Source: Hemibagrus wyckioides (Eukaryota > Chordata > Actinopteri > Siluriformes > Bagridae). Taken from it: a DNA stretch of 64,000 bases. Shown piece by piece: positions 25,639-38,500 of the stretch. Numbering within the stretch: the first letter of the stretch is position 1; every line of letters starts with the position of its first letter. The notes below the pieces were generated by a model. That model was not told where the DNA came from, made no database searches, and saw only the letters and a list, made by a program, of their open reading frames with translations. Location: the NCBI RefSeq assembly GCF_019097595.1, contig NC_080718.1, positions 16,327,157 through 16,391,156 on the forward strand, in the 5' to 3' direction. Made by a program: the position numbers and the translations under genes.

Positions 25639-25814
25639 TACATTAGAAGGCACCTCGTTTGCGTACAAAAAATTAAAAAGAACATTTAAGCTTTTTGATG
25701 GTGATGTCTATTAGTTGTTGATCATTTAAATACTATGTATTAGAAGAGATTCGCCTACTTCCAATACCAAATGCTTACGAAGCTTTGATAAAATACATCC
25801 TGCTGTCGCAAACT
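25639..25814. other. Short spacer upstream of ubr1
   Basis: AT-rich DNA between the transposon nest and the ubr1 promoter. Nothing recognisable. Confidence 0.3.
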
Positions 25815-25883
25815 TGCGCTGGTTGCCGTGGTGCGGCTGCGCCGGTTGCCGTGGTGCGGAGAACAGACTCAACATGGCGGAAC
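25815..25883 (+). promoter_or_regulatory. ubr1: ubr1 core promoter/5' UTR with 23-bp tandem repeat and YY1-like start site
   Basis: Two adjacent 23-bp copies (25815-25837 and 25838-25860) share GGTTGCCGTGGTGCGG. The start codon is embedded in AACATGGCGG (25871-25880), which fits the YY1 consensus AAnATGGCG that often overlaps initiator codons of housekeeping genes. GGTTGCC also resembles an RFX half-site. GC content rises sharply only here. Binding is inferred from motif alone. Confidence 0.45.
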
Positions 25884-26392
25884 GGGAAAAATCGGTAGAC
25901 GCGCTCCAGTTAAGCAAGGTAATTATCTAGGCTTGTGACAATTCCTGCATGTCTCGCTAATTGTGAATTGTTGCCTTTTTGTTTGTTTGTGTTATTAGGG
26001 TGATTTGTGCGACATAAACGTCTCTTCGTAGGCTTTTTTTGTTTTTGCTTTCTGTTAGCGACTAGCTTACATGTCTAGGCAGCTAACGTCAATAGTGCAG
26101 TAACGTATAGCTAGACAGCTAACCTCTGTAGCTAGCTTTGTTTATATACAAACACTTTGCATTTAATTGTACATTGAGCTGGCGTTTGTTGTTATTCATT
26201 ATTGTGACTCTAGCTTTGCAACATCTGTAATATTAGCAGGCTAGCAGATTAGCCATGCTTTAATCGGACGCACGAACTGGACAGTATTTGTAAACCTTGC
26301 TCTGAGGATTTCGTTTCAGATTTTGAACAATTTGTCACTCAGCACGAGCCTGTTATTTTTATCTGTTGGCATTGTTTGTTTTGGGTATATAA

Positions 26393-26458
<66 letters not shown>

Positions 26459-29400
26459 TATTGTCATGTTTACTAAATATGTGATTAACAATTGTATAGA
26501 AATAATCTCCCAGTGTGTTATTGTTAAGGTGCTGGCAACCACACCTCATTATTATCATTGTTATGAGTAGTTTTTTATTGATTATTGAGGTATTAGAGTT
26601 ATTAGACTAATTGATATGCAAAGTGCAAAGTGCAGCAAAAAAAAAAAAAAATCTCCTTGGTGTTTGCTTTCACTATGCCAACTTAAACTTTGAACTTTTT
26701 TTTAAGGGGAATGGTGTGTTACTACCACAATAGAGATATAAATGGAGACTAGTCTAGATCATTAAGACCATAATGATTTTCACATTGGCATGCAGTACTG
26801 ATGTGTAGTAATTTGCATTATATGAACTCGGATTTCTGATAGGTTTCTAGCTACGATCCAGAACTAAGCATAGTATTGCAGTCTGATATCATTTTAAGAT
26901 CGCAGTAAAGATGTGGTTAAACATGAGATTAAGGTAAAGCATGTGGACTGTGTAGACAAGTAAAAGTATTTCCTTCGACTTTAGTTTCCAGTTTTGTGCT
27001 TATATGAGATATAACCTGATCAGGCATAACATTATGAGCAGTGACGGGTAAAGTGATTAACACTGATTATCTCCTCATCATGGCACCTGTTAGTGGATGG
27101 GATATATTAGGCAGCAAGTGAACAATTTGTCCTCCGAGTTTAAGTGTTAGAAGCAGGAAAAATGGGCAAGCATAAGGATTTGTGTGAGTTTGTGGGGTGT
27201 TCCCGGTCTGCTGTGGTCAGTATCTATCAAATGTGTCCTTTAAGCCCTGTAAGTCCTTTAGGTCCTGTAAGTATCCTTTAAGTTCTGTAAGTTGCGAGGT
27301 GGAGCCCATGGGGGCCTCACCTTGCACTTTACAGGACTTGAAAGATCTGCAGCTAACATCTTGGTGCCAGATACCACAGCACACCTTCAGGGATCTAGTG
27401 GAGTTCATGCCTTGACAGGGCAGGGCTGAGCATCTGAAGTAGGTGCATGGTGTCTACTATGAAGCAGCCACATGACTGGGCACCACTTTTCCACTACTAT
27501 TTGGTTTTGTAGGTGATGAGAGACTCTGGTCTCTCATTGCCTCTCAACACTTGCATCAGTTGTACTGTGGGGTCTGCTACCTCTAAGTATCAGCTTTCAC
27601 GACTAAAGTCGCATTGTATGTTTGTAACTTAAATTATTTCATTTAATACAATGAATGTATGTATAGGATGATATATACTTGGGCAATTGTCAGCAGTACC
27701 ACCTAAGTGTGGGAAACATTGACCAACATTGTTAAGCAGCTGAAAAAACATGTAAGATAATTCACATACACAAATATCTCTCTGCAGAAATGGTGGGAGG
27801 CTTCAGATCGGCAGACTGCAATACTCCTGTGTGTGGCGGAGGAAGTCCCCCAAATCTATTGCTTGCAGGCTAACCCCAATCTGGAGGAAGAGGAGCAACG
27901 AGTACAGGAATGCATCCTAAAGCCTCTGGAGTACTTCCTGTTTGGGGAGGACCCTACTGTTGGCCTAGAGAAGCTTCAACAAGGAAACGGTGGCTCTTCC
28001 TCTCAGCTGTGTGGTCGTGTTTTTAAGGAGGGCGAGACGGTCTATTCCTGCAGGTTGGAGTTGGCAGCATTCACATTTGCATAGAATTTACATTTTAAAA
28101 GAGACCATGTGATGGAAAAACATGAGATAATTTCTTGATTGACTGTTAATATTTTTAAAATGGAAGTAGTGATGAGTCAAGTACCACTATGGTTAATAAA
28201 CTTCATTCAAAGTGACTTCCTGTAGGATTTGTTTTGTTATTAAAACCCTCAGACCTTGAACTGGAGAGGTTATCTCAAAGACGGTAACACGTCATTTATG
28301 CAAAATATGTTAAAATGTGTGTTATGTTGCTTTTATGTGTTTTCAGGGACTGTGCAATAGACCCCACCTGTGTGTTCTGTATGGACTGCTTTCAGAACAG
28401 TGTACACAAAAGCCACCGCTATAAGGTCAGTTACTAAAACTCCGTAGAATACTCTGTTACATGTTCATAATGCTTATTGCTCATTTATTACTAACAATCT
28501 GTTTTTTTCTTAGATGCATGCATCATCAGGAGGTGGCTTTTGTGACTGTGGTGATTTGGAGGCCTGGAAGACCGGCCCCTGTTGCTCCCAACACGACTCC
28601 ATAGCCATGGAAACAGTAAGGCCTCTTTTTTTTTTTTCTGCTCAAACTCATTTTGAGGCTTTTCTTAGGACAGTGATTTTTCCCATCCATTGCTTAGTAT
28701 AAAATACTTCCTCCCCTGAGGTCAGAGGATGATTGCAGAACACACTGTCCTTTGCTGGCTGGGGAAAACAGCAGGCCGTGTGACACATGGACAGGCCTGT
28801 GCCACTAACAAACTTTATCAGATCTGATGTATGGTAGATTATGCTAGCAAAAAAATGAATATTATATGGTTGTTATTCAAATGACCATTTTTGGTAAGAC
28901 ATTTATTACATAAATATTGTAATCATTATTTGGCATGTATTAAGGTTTTAAGGAGGAAAACCTTTTATTGTACACTTTGTAAAGACAGCATTCACTTTTG
29001 GCAAAAGCTAGGCTGAGCTGAATCTTGCTGATAGACATGTTTAAGAGCATTTCCCTAGTGACCTCTACTTGGGTGTAGGTCTGTGTGCATGTCACTCAGC
29101 GAATCTCAGTGATAAGATTATGGTCAGGAAGTTGTCACGTCTGCCTGGAAAAGAGCAGATGTCTGCTTTGCTTCATGGTCTGGTTTCTGTCACCATCCTA
29201 AAACCAGAACAAGCATAATATAAACCATAACAAGCATTCTCCGACCCAAACAACAGACATGGCAAGCTGTTCAGAAGCCTTTCATAATTGAATTTTTGAG
29301 TCTCTCCTCCCTGATTTTAAAACTTTTAGGTTTTGTGTTACATATGAAGAGTCTAACATACACGTGTGAGCTGCTGATGTGGTTTCTCATTAACATGAGC

Positions 29401-29542
29401 AAGTTATTGTTTCTGTGTTGAAGTTACAACATTACTCACTGTCCTGAACTGTACTACAAACTGTACACTATGCACCTTACACTCCGGTTTGCACAGGACT
29501 CGTTGAAAACACTCAGTTTTTGCACAGACCCTTAAAACTAAC

Positions 29543-29574
<32 letters not shown>

Positions 29575-32500
29575 GCATTTCGAGCATGTTGGTGTCATCT
29601 GTAACTTTAGACTAGTTTTCTTTTGCTTCAAATCTTCAGCTCTAACCAGGAGTGTCACTAGACCCAGTAATGCCCCAGTACTGATCTAAAAATCTTATAA
29701 TACTAAAATGTTATATAATCTTTTAAGCTTCATTAAGTTCCAAAATTCATCAAAAAACACTACCTTCACCTCCACTATCTCTTGAAACCAAGCTCATTGT
29801 GGTGAAAATTCCATAGCGAACACGCAAGTGAACTGTGCATGTTATAACAAATCAGTGTGTGTTAGGAAAGATGAGGGATGATAATAGGCTACTTCTGAAA
29901 CTGAAGAAAGTTGTAAAATAATAAGACAAACTATTTTGACTCCTATATTATTATTGACTCCTGTAGATGGATATCCGAAAGTTCTTTTTTTTTTTACCAA
30001 GGTGAAATGTCAGGTTACTAGTAATAAAACAAGCTATCAAGCGACCATAGGTTCATTCACCATTGTTTAGGTCTGTGCCTGGATGCAAAATGTGCCCAGG
30101 TTTTCCCCTTAACTTGGATACCTATGAGGTCATTCCTTACTTGAAAAAAAACAGATATGGGGGTTGAATGATTTCCTTACTGCACTGAAGGTAAATGTAT
30201 TTTCAGTGACAATTATTAAAACTAATTGATGGAACTGTTATAAGCTTGCTCAGTGAAATATGCATACACACAGAGGCTGCAACCAATGTTTGTCTTAATA
30301 ATTGAAAGTTGTTGTTTAAACTGTCTAAAGCCTCAGGCAGTCTGATGTGACATGATGGGAATTAGGCAAAACTGTTTCGTGACTGATGGTGTTTATTACT
30401 GGTGTTAAGATTTTTGACAGTATGAGCGTGTAGGTGCTCAGATTTAGCTGTTGGTTGATGAGGCATGACAGTTGAATGCAGGAGCTGGTGTTGGTACATA
30501 GAATGAGGAGCTGAATATTGTAGGAGGAGAATGAAACTGAAATGAAAAATAGAAGGTACAGTTTTAATGCTCCAGAAATGAGCCAGCTAATTCAGGACTT
30601 GAGAAGCACTTAGCTTACAGGAGAATACTTTGTTTACTTTTTGTTTACTGTTTTACTACATATGTACTACATATATTTTTACACTGGGCCTGAGCCCCAG
30701 TTGAAATTTATGCCTAGCCATTGTTTAACCAGTTTGGAGTGGAAGAACTTGAGTGGCTTGCACAGACCCCTGACCTCAGCCTCACTAAACACCTTCGGGT
30801 GGAACTGGAACACTGACTGCACCTCAGACCTCCTCACCCAACATCAGTCCCTGACCTCCCTATTGCTCTTGTGGCTGAACGGGCGAAGCCCCACAGCCCC
30901 GCTTCTACTTTTGTCATGTAGTGCATCGTTGATAAATCGTTTGATCAGATTCTGTAGTACACCTATAGTACAATATGGTTTCTGGAAGCTGTTTTTAGAC
31001 ACTGCTGTGTCATGTGTATGTTTGTTTCAGGATGAGTGTGTGTTGGAGGCAGCTCTGCAAGAACGTGCACAGGTGCTCTTCCAGGTTCTGCTGCAGTATG
31101 TCACTGACCTGATGGTGTGGGAGGAAGGGGATGAGCTCCCAGAGGAGCTGAAACCCAGGTCAGCCAAACTGGATTCTTTGAACAATTCACTCTCAGGAAT
31201 TCCTTTTTCTTTTATTTTTCCAGTTACAGAAGTATCAGGAAATAAAGTGTCAGTTCACAGATGTTTTAAAAATGTAATATGAATTTTACTTGTGTTTATT
31301 GTTGTCATTAGATCAAAGGAGAACACGTACTACTGTGTGCTGTACAATGATGAACACCACTCGTATGAACATGTGATCTACACTCTTCAGAGGGCCATCA
31401 ACTGTAACCGCACTGAAGCTCATACACACACTTCTCTCATTGATAAAGAGGTAATATATTCTACACACGTGTGTGTACATCCCAATGTAAAGCTTTTTAA
31501 TAGCAGTAAAATGTCCAAAATACAACCAAAAATAAAAAGGTTTCTCATAGAGGAGTACTTGTGTTTGTCTTATCTCTGATTCAGGGTCGCAGAGCTGTCA
31601 AAAGAGGAAGCCTGAGATCTTGTCAACAAGCCATAAATCTTATAAGGGTAAACAGGTTTAGCATCTGGACTCCCGGAATCCTTTCTTTACCCCCCCCCCC
31701 TCCCTTACTTTAACTCTTCTCTGTATGTTGCACCTGCAGTCCAGCTCAGAGCATATTACCCAGCAGTCCTTGCGAGTGGAGCTCCTGCCTTCAACCGTCA
31801 TGGCTCATCAAACCTTTGCTCTTAGGCTGGGTAACTGGTTCCAGCAGATCATTGGCTACTCAGGTACAACATTATTGTACACTTGTTGTGGAAGCAAAAC
31901 TAAAAATGCTCTGATTTGTAAACAGTTGTAAGAAATTTGCTGAAATTATTGGTACCAGTGTTTCTATATAGTAACTGGTGTGTGTTTTTTAATATACAAC
32001 ATTTTCAGCCTTTCTACACCAATAGTACCACATCAGCGAAATGCTTAAAAAATGTGGTGAAATATGGTGAGATTTTTGTGAACGATGTTTTCTCTCTTCT
32101 CTTCCTCTCCCTCCCCCTCCCTCTGTCTCTCCAACACTCACGTGTACACTCACTCTCTCAATCACTCAGTGGGTTTTAGGCATGTGTTTTGCCAGGTGGC
32201 TCTGGAGCCCAGTGCTGACAGCAGTAAAGGCTGTTTAATCAGCAGACTCATGTTGCATGATGCCAGACTTTACAAAGGCAAGTTCATAAATTGTGCTTTT
32301 TATGCTTGTTTTTGCCTTGGTAGTTATACTAGCTTTGTTTAAAGTTTGATGTTTTGAAACTTTTTAAAATAATAACATTATATATATATATATGGTGCCC
32401 TGATTGTCACAGACATCTTTGCCCATAAGCCAAGGGGGTAAAATTGGTCATGCTTTTGAGGAGGGACGGCATACTCTCTGTCCCCTGTCAATCACAATAA

Positions 32501-35500
32501 TACTAAAATATATTTGCTTGCATTTAATTAAAATATTCATTAAGGGGGGCATCAATGTTTTGAGCGAAATTATTATGTTTAAACTTGTTCTTAAGTGAAC
32601 GTTTTTGTTAGAACAAACAAAGTGTTTCTCTTGTAATGATTTCTTTTTACGTTAAACATTTTATATTAATTTTTTTGCATGTCTCTTGCTTTTATCAGGA
32701 GCTCGCAAGGTTATCCACGAGCTTATTTTTTGTAGCCTGCTGATGGACACGGAATACAAGAGGCAGTTTGCCATGAAATTCACAGAGGTTAATTGTAATT
32801 CCTACATGGATATGAATAATAGCAAAATACAATGTAATACAGTCGTGTGAATCCTGCCATTATTTTCCTCAGCATTACAAGCAATTACAAGAGGATTTCA
32901 TTAGAGATGACCATGAGCGGAACATCTCTGTTACAGCCTTGTCTGTACAGATCTTCACTGTACCCACTCTGGTAATAAATAAAATACAAAGTATATAATA
33001 ACATTTTTGCTTCAGGTCATCGTGCATGTACAAACACTCCTCATTGTAAAACACCTTTTCTCATAGGACAGAATTAAAAAAGAAAATAAAAACTATATTA
33101 AAATACTCTTGAATAATGAATATTTTTCCTGTTTGTCTTATAAGGCCAGACAGCTGATTGAAGAGGGCAATGTAATTAAGGTGATTATCGACACAGTCAT
33201 GGAGTTGCTGAGGGAACATCTGGACAGCAACAATCGCTTTCATTTTCAGGGCTATAATTCTGACAAATTCTTCAGGGTCCAAGTGATATTCATTGACCTC
33301 AAGTAAGCCTTTTGGTTTGTGTACTGTACATTGTATGAAAGACATTGGCACATAATTTAGTAACTTTGCGTGTTTTCTTTTTCAGGTACATTTTAATCAG
33401 TAAACCCACTGTGTGGACTGAACAGTTAAGGAGAAAGTTCCTAGAAGGTTTCACTGTTTTTCTTGGATTTCTTCAGTGCATGCAGGTACTAGCTATCAGA
33501 TAAAGATTTGCCTAATAATGAACTTGGGTAGTTGTGTGACTTTTGTGACTGACTTTATTTTTTTTTTCCATGTCGTAGGGAATGGAGGAAGTCAAAAGGC
33601 AGGTTGGGCAGCACATTGAAGTGGAGCCAGAATGGGAGCCAGGTTTCAACATTCAGATCCAGCTCCACCACATTCTGTCCATGTTTCAGGACTGGTGCTC
33701 CTCTGATGTAAGCGTTGTGATAATGCGATAATGTGACTCTTATTATCATCACAGCTGTGTATAAAACCATGTATGTTTTACAGGAAAGAGTTTTGCTGCA
33801 AGCCTTTCAGGAGTGCCACTGTGTGCTTCAGCGCTGCACCAACCAGCCTTTCCACAGTGACCCAACAGACCACTACATGTGCAAGCACATCCTTCACACT
33901 CGTTCGTACAAAGTCTCTGAAGAACCTGTCTCCATCCACCTTCCCATCACCAGACTCCTGGCTGGTGAGCTTCTGAAAATCAAACTTGATTTGATATGTT
34001 ATTGTAGTGTAACATTATTGTTTTTTCAATGTCATAAAACGTTACAAAGAAAAAAAACATTGGAACGGTTAGTTCAGCATGTTCAGTTAAATGATCTGTG
34101 TGGTTGCAGGTTTGTATGTCCTCTCGTGTCAGACAGGAGCTGTAAAATACCTTGCTGACTTTGTGGATCCTGTGAGTAGATCTTGAGAGATCTGGGAACT
34201 TGTAAAATGTGTCTGTGTCTCCCTATAAATGTGACGTGTCATTGTTATGCTTTTAGTATAGAGCTGTGTTTATGTTTCAGGGGCAGATGGACTTGCCTTT
34301 TTATGCCGACTTCCCTCTGCGTTGTGTGGTACTAGCAGCACAGGTGTCTGCGGAAATGTGGCGACGAAATGGCCTCTCCCTCGTCAGTCAGGTCAGCTGA
34401 TACCAAATACTAGTTTATCCTCTTGCCCTTCTTGTGAAATTTAGTAAACATGCAATAGGGGAGCTCATAACATGAGCTTTTCAGTTGCAGAATTGAAAGA
34501 CACATTGTGTGTAATGTGTTTTTTTTTTTTGTACTGCTGCTTTCACAATTGAAAGCAAATATGCAACATCGACAGTGAACATTTCTGCTGAAAAATGCAG
34601 TATATATGTGAGATACGTGTGCTGAAGTTATTCAAACAAAGCGGTCTACACTTCCTACTAATTAGTGACAGTTATAACCTTCAAAACTTTTGTGCTTTTG
34701 TGCTACACTGGCTAGTACTCTCTAATTTTGAACACTAAAACATGCTAGTAGAACAGTGATATACCCAGAGCTAATATTCCTTCAAAGGTCAGGCACAATT
34801 TTGAGGGCTGTTTTTATATACGTATACAGTATTCTGCCAGCTCAGATCTACATAGGGAGAAACCAACCAGCTTTGCCTTTTTTATTGTTAAGATATATGG
34901 AAATATTTAGCCTATCCACTGCAATGTCTACACTCTTTTATCTGACTGAAGTCAGCATGTTTTGAACAGATGGCATTTTCTAACATGGAAACTAATGCCA
35001 CAGTGTCACACTCACAGTGTGAAACTCACCACTTACAGTAAACCCAGCAGTACCTCATTAGTCAGCGTATATTAAACAAATTCCCATATTTTTTTGACAT
35101 TTTTTAATCTTTTGCTTTTGGTTTAGGTGTACTACTATCAGGATGTGAAATGGAGAGATGAGATGTTTGACAAAGACGTCATCATGCTTCAGGTATGTAC
35201 CAGGCTTTTCTTGTTTTTCGTCATGGCTAAAAATAAATATTACACATATAAAAATGGTTATTTTTGCCTGTAGATTGCTGCTTCCAAAATGGACCCCAAC
35301 CACTTTGTCATGCTAATTCTACTGAGATTTGAGCTCTTTGAGGTGTTTAATGGAAATCGCTCAAGTAAAGATCAGGTTTGTTTTTAAAATGTTTACATTG
35401 AAACTGCTTCCTTAAGACCTGGCATGCTATGTGAAATTTGTTTGAAAAATATGGAGGTAATTGCACACAAAGCAGAAGTAAAACACACATTTAGACATTA

Positions 35501-38500
35501 TCTCCATGTCATAAGTGTACAGAAATTGTCACTTCTTCAAGAAACATTGTCAACTGGAAGTTGTGTCAGGTCAACTGGTCTTCTTTCTAGTTAGATCGGG
35601 ACGTTTCACTACTCATCTGAAAAACATCTTCAGTCTGAGGGAAGTTGGCAGGATTCCACGAATTTGTGTCCTCCAGGGTCATGGATCCTCCTTGGGTGGC
35701 CTTGTTAAAGGATAATTCATTTCCATAACAAAAATTTACAAAAAATTTACTCACCCCCTTGTCATCCAAGATGTCTTTCTTTCTTCAGTTGTAAAGAAAC
35801 AATGTTTTTGGAGGAAAACATTTCAGGATTTTTCTCCATATAGTTGACTTCAATGGTGCAGTTTAAGTGCAGCTTCAAAGGGCTCTAAATGATCTCAGCT
35901 GTGGAAGAAGGGTCTTATCTAGCCAAACCGGTCATTTTCTTAGAAAAATAAAATTTTTTTATACTTTTTTAACCACAAAAGCTCATCTAGCAGTAGCTCT
36001 GGTATGCACGTCTGCGACGCTACATACTGCGTAATCATGTCAGACATGGGCATGGGCAGAACTACAGACCCAGTGTTTACTAGTGTGGAGAAGGAGGACC
36101 GGAGTTGTTGCGTGTGCAATGACACAAAGTTGTATGTCAAGTTTTTTTATTTAACTTTGTATAACTTTGTGTCATTCCGAACGCAACAACTTTGTTCAAA
36201 CTTGCGGGCACTATGGAAGTCCACTATATGGAGAAAAATCTGATTTTTGTTTTGGAAGTGAACTTCTCTTTTAAGGGAACAATGGGAGGAGGTGTTAGGA
36301 GTAAGAGAGCCATTCATGACTCAACTTCCAGATAACCGCCTGGATGAACCAAGAATCTTCACAGACAACATTTTCAATTGTGAAATGAATAGTGCTAATA
36401 GGTTGCTATATTGCATTTATAAATTGTTTAAACGTGAGTTCCTATAGTACTTCTACTGTTGGTTATGCCCCTTTACCTGTAGGACCTCCAGAAACAGTGG
36501 AACAGATTGACAGAAGAAATGCTCTACCTGTTGATTATCATCACAGGCAAGTCCATGCAGCATTAACATGCTTTTGTAAAGGACAACATTGCTGTGGTAT
36601 TTCCCAGTAATTTTCATCTTGATTGTATTGCTCAATATATTGTTAGGGGCAGTTATGAATAATGGGTTTTTTGGTTTGCACAGGTGAGCGGTATGTTCCT
36701 GGAATCAGTAATGTGACTAAAGAGGAAGTAACAATGAGGGAAGTGATTCATCTCTTGTGTATAGAACCTATGGCTCACAGTAGCTTGGTTAAAGGCTTGC
36801 CCGAAAATGTAAGCAAACCTGTCATGGTGACTTTTATATTTTGTTAAGTGATAGTATACAAAAAAATTAAAGCTGGGTTTATGGTTAAAATTATATGACT
36901 TAATAGATCATCTAAAATTATGTAATTGTTTTTTTTATTGTAGGAAAATAAGGAAACTGGGCTTGAAACTGTTATCTCAAAAGTTGCCACATTCAAGTGA
37001 GCCAATCTCCCATTAAATGCATTCATGCATTTATTTTATTTATTTAAAAACAAAAAAATCTTTCTATTTATTTATTTATTATTTATTTATTTATTTATTT
37101 TTTTCATTTATTTAACTACCTTGTACAGGAAACCAGGAGTTTCTGGTCATGGTTTATATGAACTGAAGAAGGAGTGGCTTAAGGAGTTTAACCCCTTATT
37201 TTACCACTACACCAAATCACAGCAAAGCAAGGTATAGTGTGTACTTAGTGTTTTCTATTAACTGTTGTGAAGTTTTTTTTGTATAACTCTGCACCTTTAT
37301 CTTAGGCTGAAGATGCACAGAAGAAAAGAAGGGCCCAAGAAGGGAGTGACAAAGGTCAGTGCACACTGTAGAGTTAAATAGACATTTGAAGTGTGATTTT
37401 TTTTTTTTTTAGGTGGAAATATAAATAGTTCACACATTAAGCTTACTTTATTCCCTCCTTCCAGCTCTTAGGCCACCAGTGCCTCCTCCCTTCTCCCAGG
37501 CTTTCTCCAGCATAGTGCGATTGCTCTGCTGCGATGTGTTCATCCATGTGCTGAGGAGAGTGCTGCAGAGGGCAGTTGAGGAGCATTCTGCTCTGTGGAC
37601 CGAAGCTATGATCCAAAGGGTATGTTGATGCTCATTGCTTTTATCTTATTCTCCTATTTTGCACAATATATATTTATGTTTTGTATATCTGATCCAGTTG
37701 TGATGCATGTTATTTGCATACAATCATGCATGATTATCAGACAAGATCAAATTTGTGTATGTATTTATTTATTGATTATTTATTTTCTCCAGGCATTGCA
37801 TCTTTTAGGACAGGCCTTGCTAGAGGAGAAACATCTGTTGGAGGCATGTAGTGTTGAAGAAGTGACATTTGACTTCAGTATCAAAGCTCGAAGTATGTAT
37901 ACCGGTCACTGAAGGGGAAATGGTGGGTCAACAGCATGTTCAGTTCATGCACTACATACTTTTAGCTCTCTGCATTTCCTTCTAGAAGTTGGCGCTGATC
38001 ATGGGAAGTCATTGTTCCATTTCCTGTCCAAAATGAAGTTGCTCCCTTCTCTTGAAGCTCACAATGACATGATAAATTGGACACTACAGGTATAACTGCT
38101 TGTTTACAGTCTCACTTATAACCTGAATGTTTGGTAGTCATGTAAATATGGTGTTTATTTTTTCTATTTTCTTTTCAGATGTTTGAGATTGTGAAGTGTC
38201 TTCGTGAGAAATCCAGCCCATCTGCTTCATGTGCAGAAGATCAGACCAAGGCAGAGAAGGTAGAGGGATTTCAGTGCATTTATTAAAATATATTATTTTT
38301 GATTATGTGGCATAATATAATTAGAATTATTTTTATTTTTTTTCAGATATTTAATGATCAGTTAGTGATTTAATCTAGTTAAAGATTTGCACTCTAGGTT
38401 GAAATATACAAAGACCCCATTTGGTTTGCAGAAATGTGATTTCAAGGTGTTTTGCATTTCTCAGTCTCTGTGTATTGGATACTTTCAAATGGAGCAGCCT

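Larger units (their letters stand above)
28616..31030 (+). other. ubr1: ubr1 intron 4
   Basis: The largest intron of the gene after intron 1. It contains a CTGT tetranucleotide run (29543-29573) and a decayed Tc1 fragment (about 30720-30920). The rest shows no recognisable feature. Confidence 0.7.

Noticed and set aside
26316..26570. Three ORFs rich in Tyr-Ile repeats
   Set aside because: They only read through the (TA)n microsatellite.
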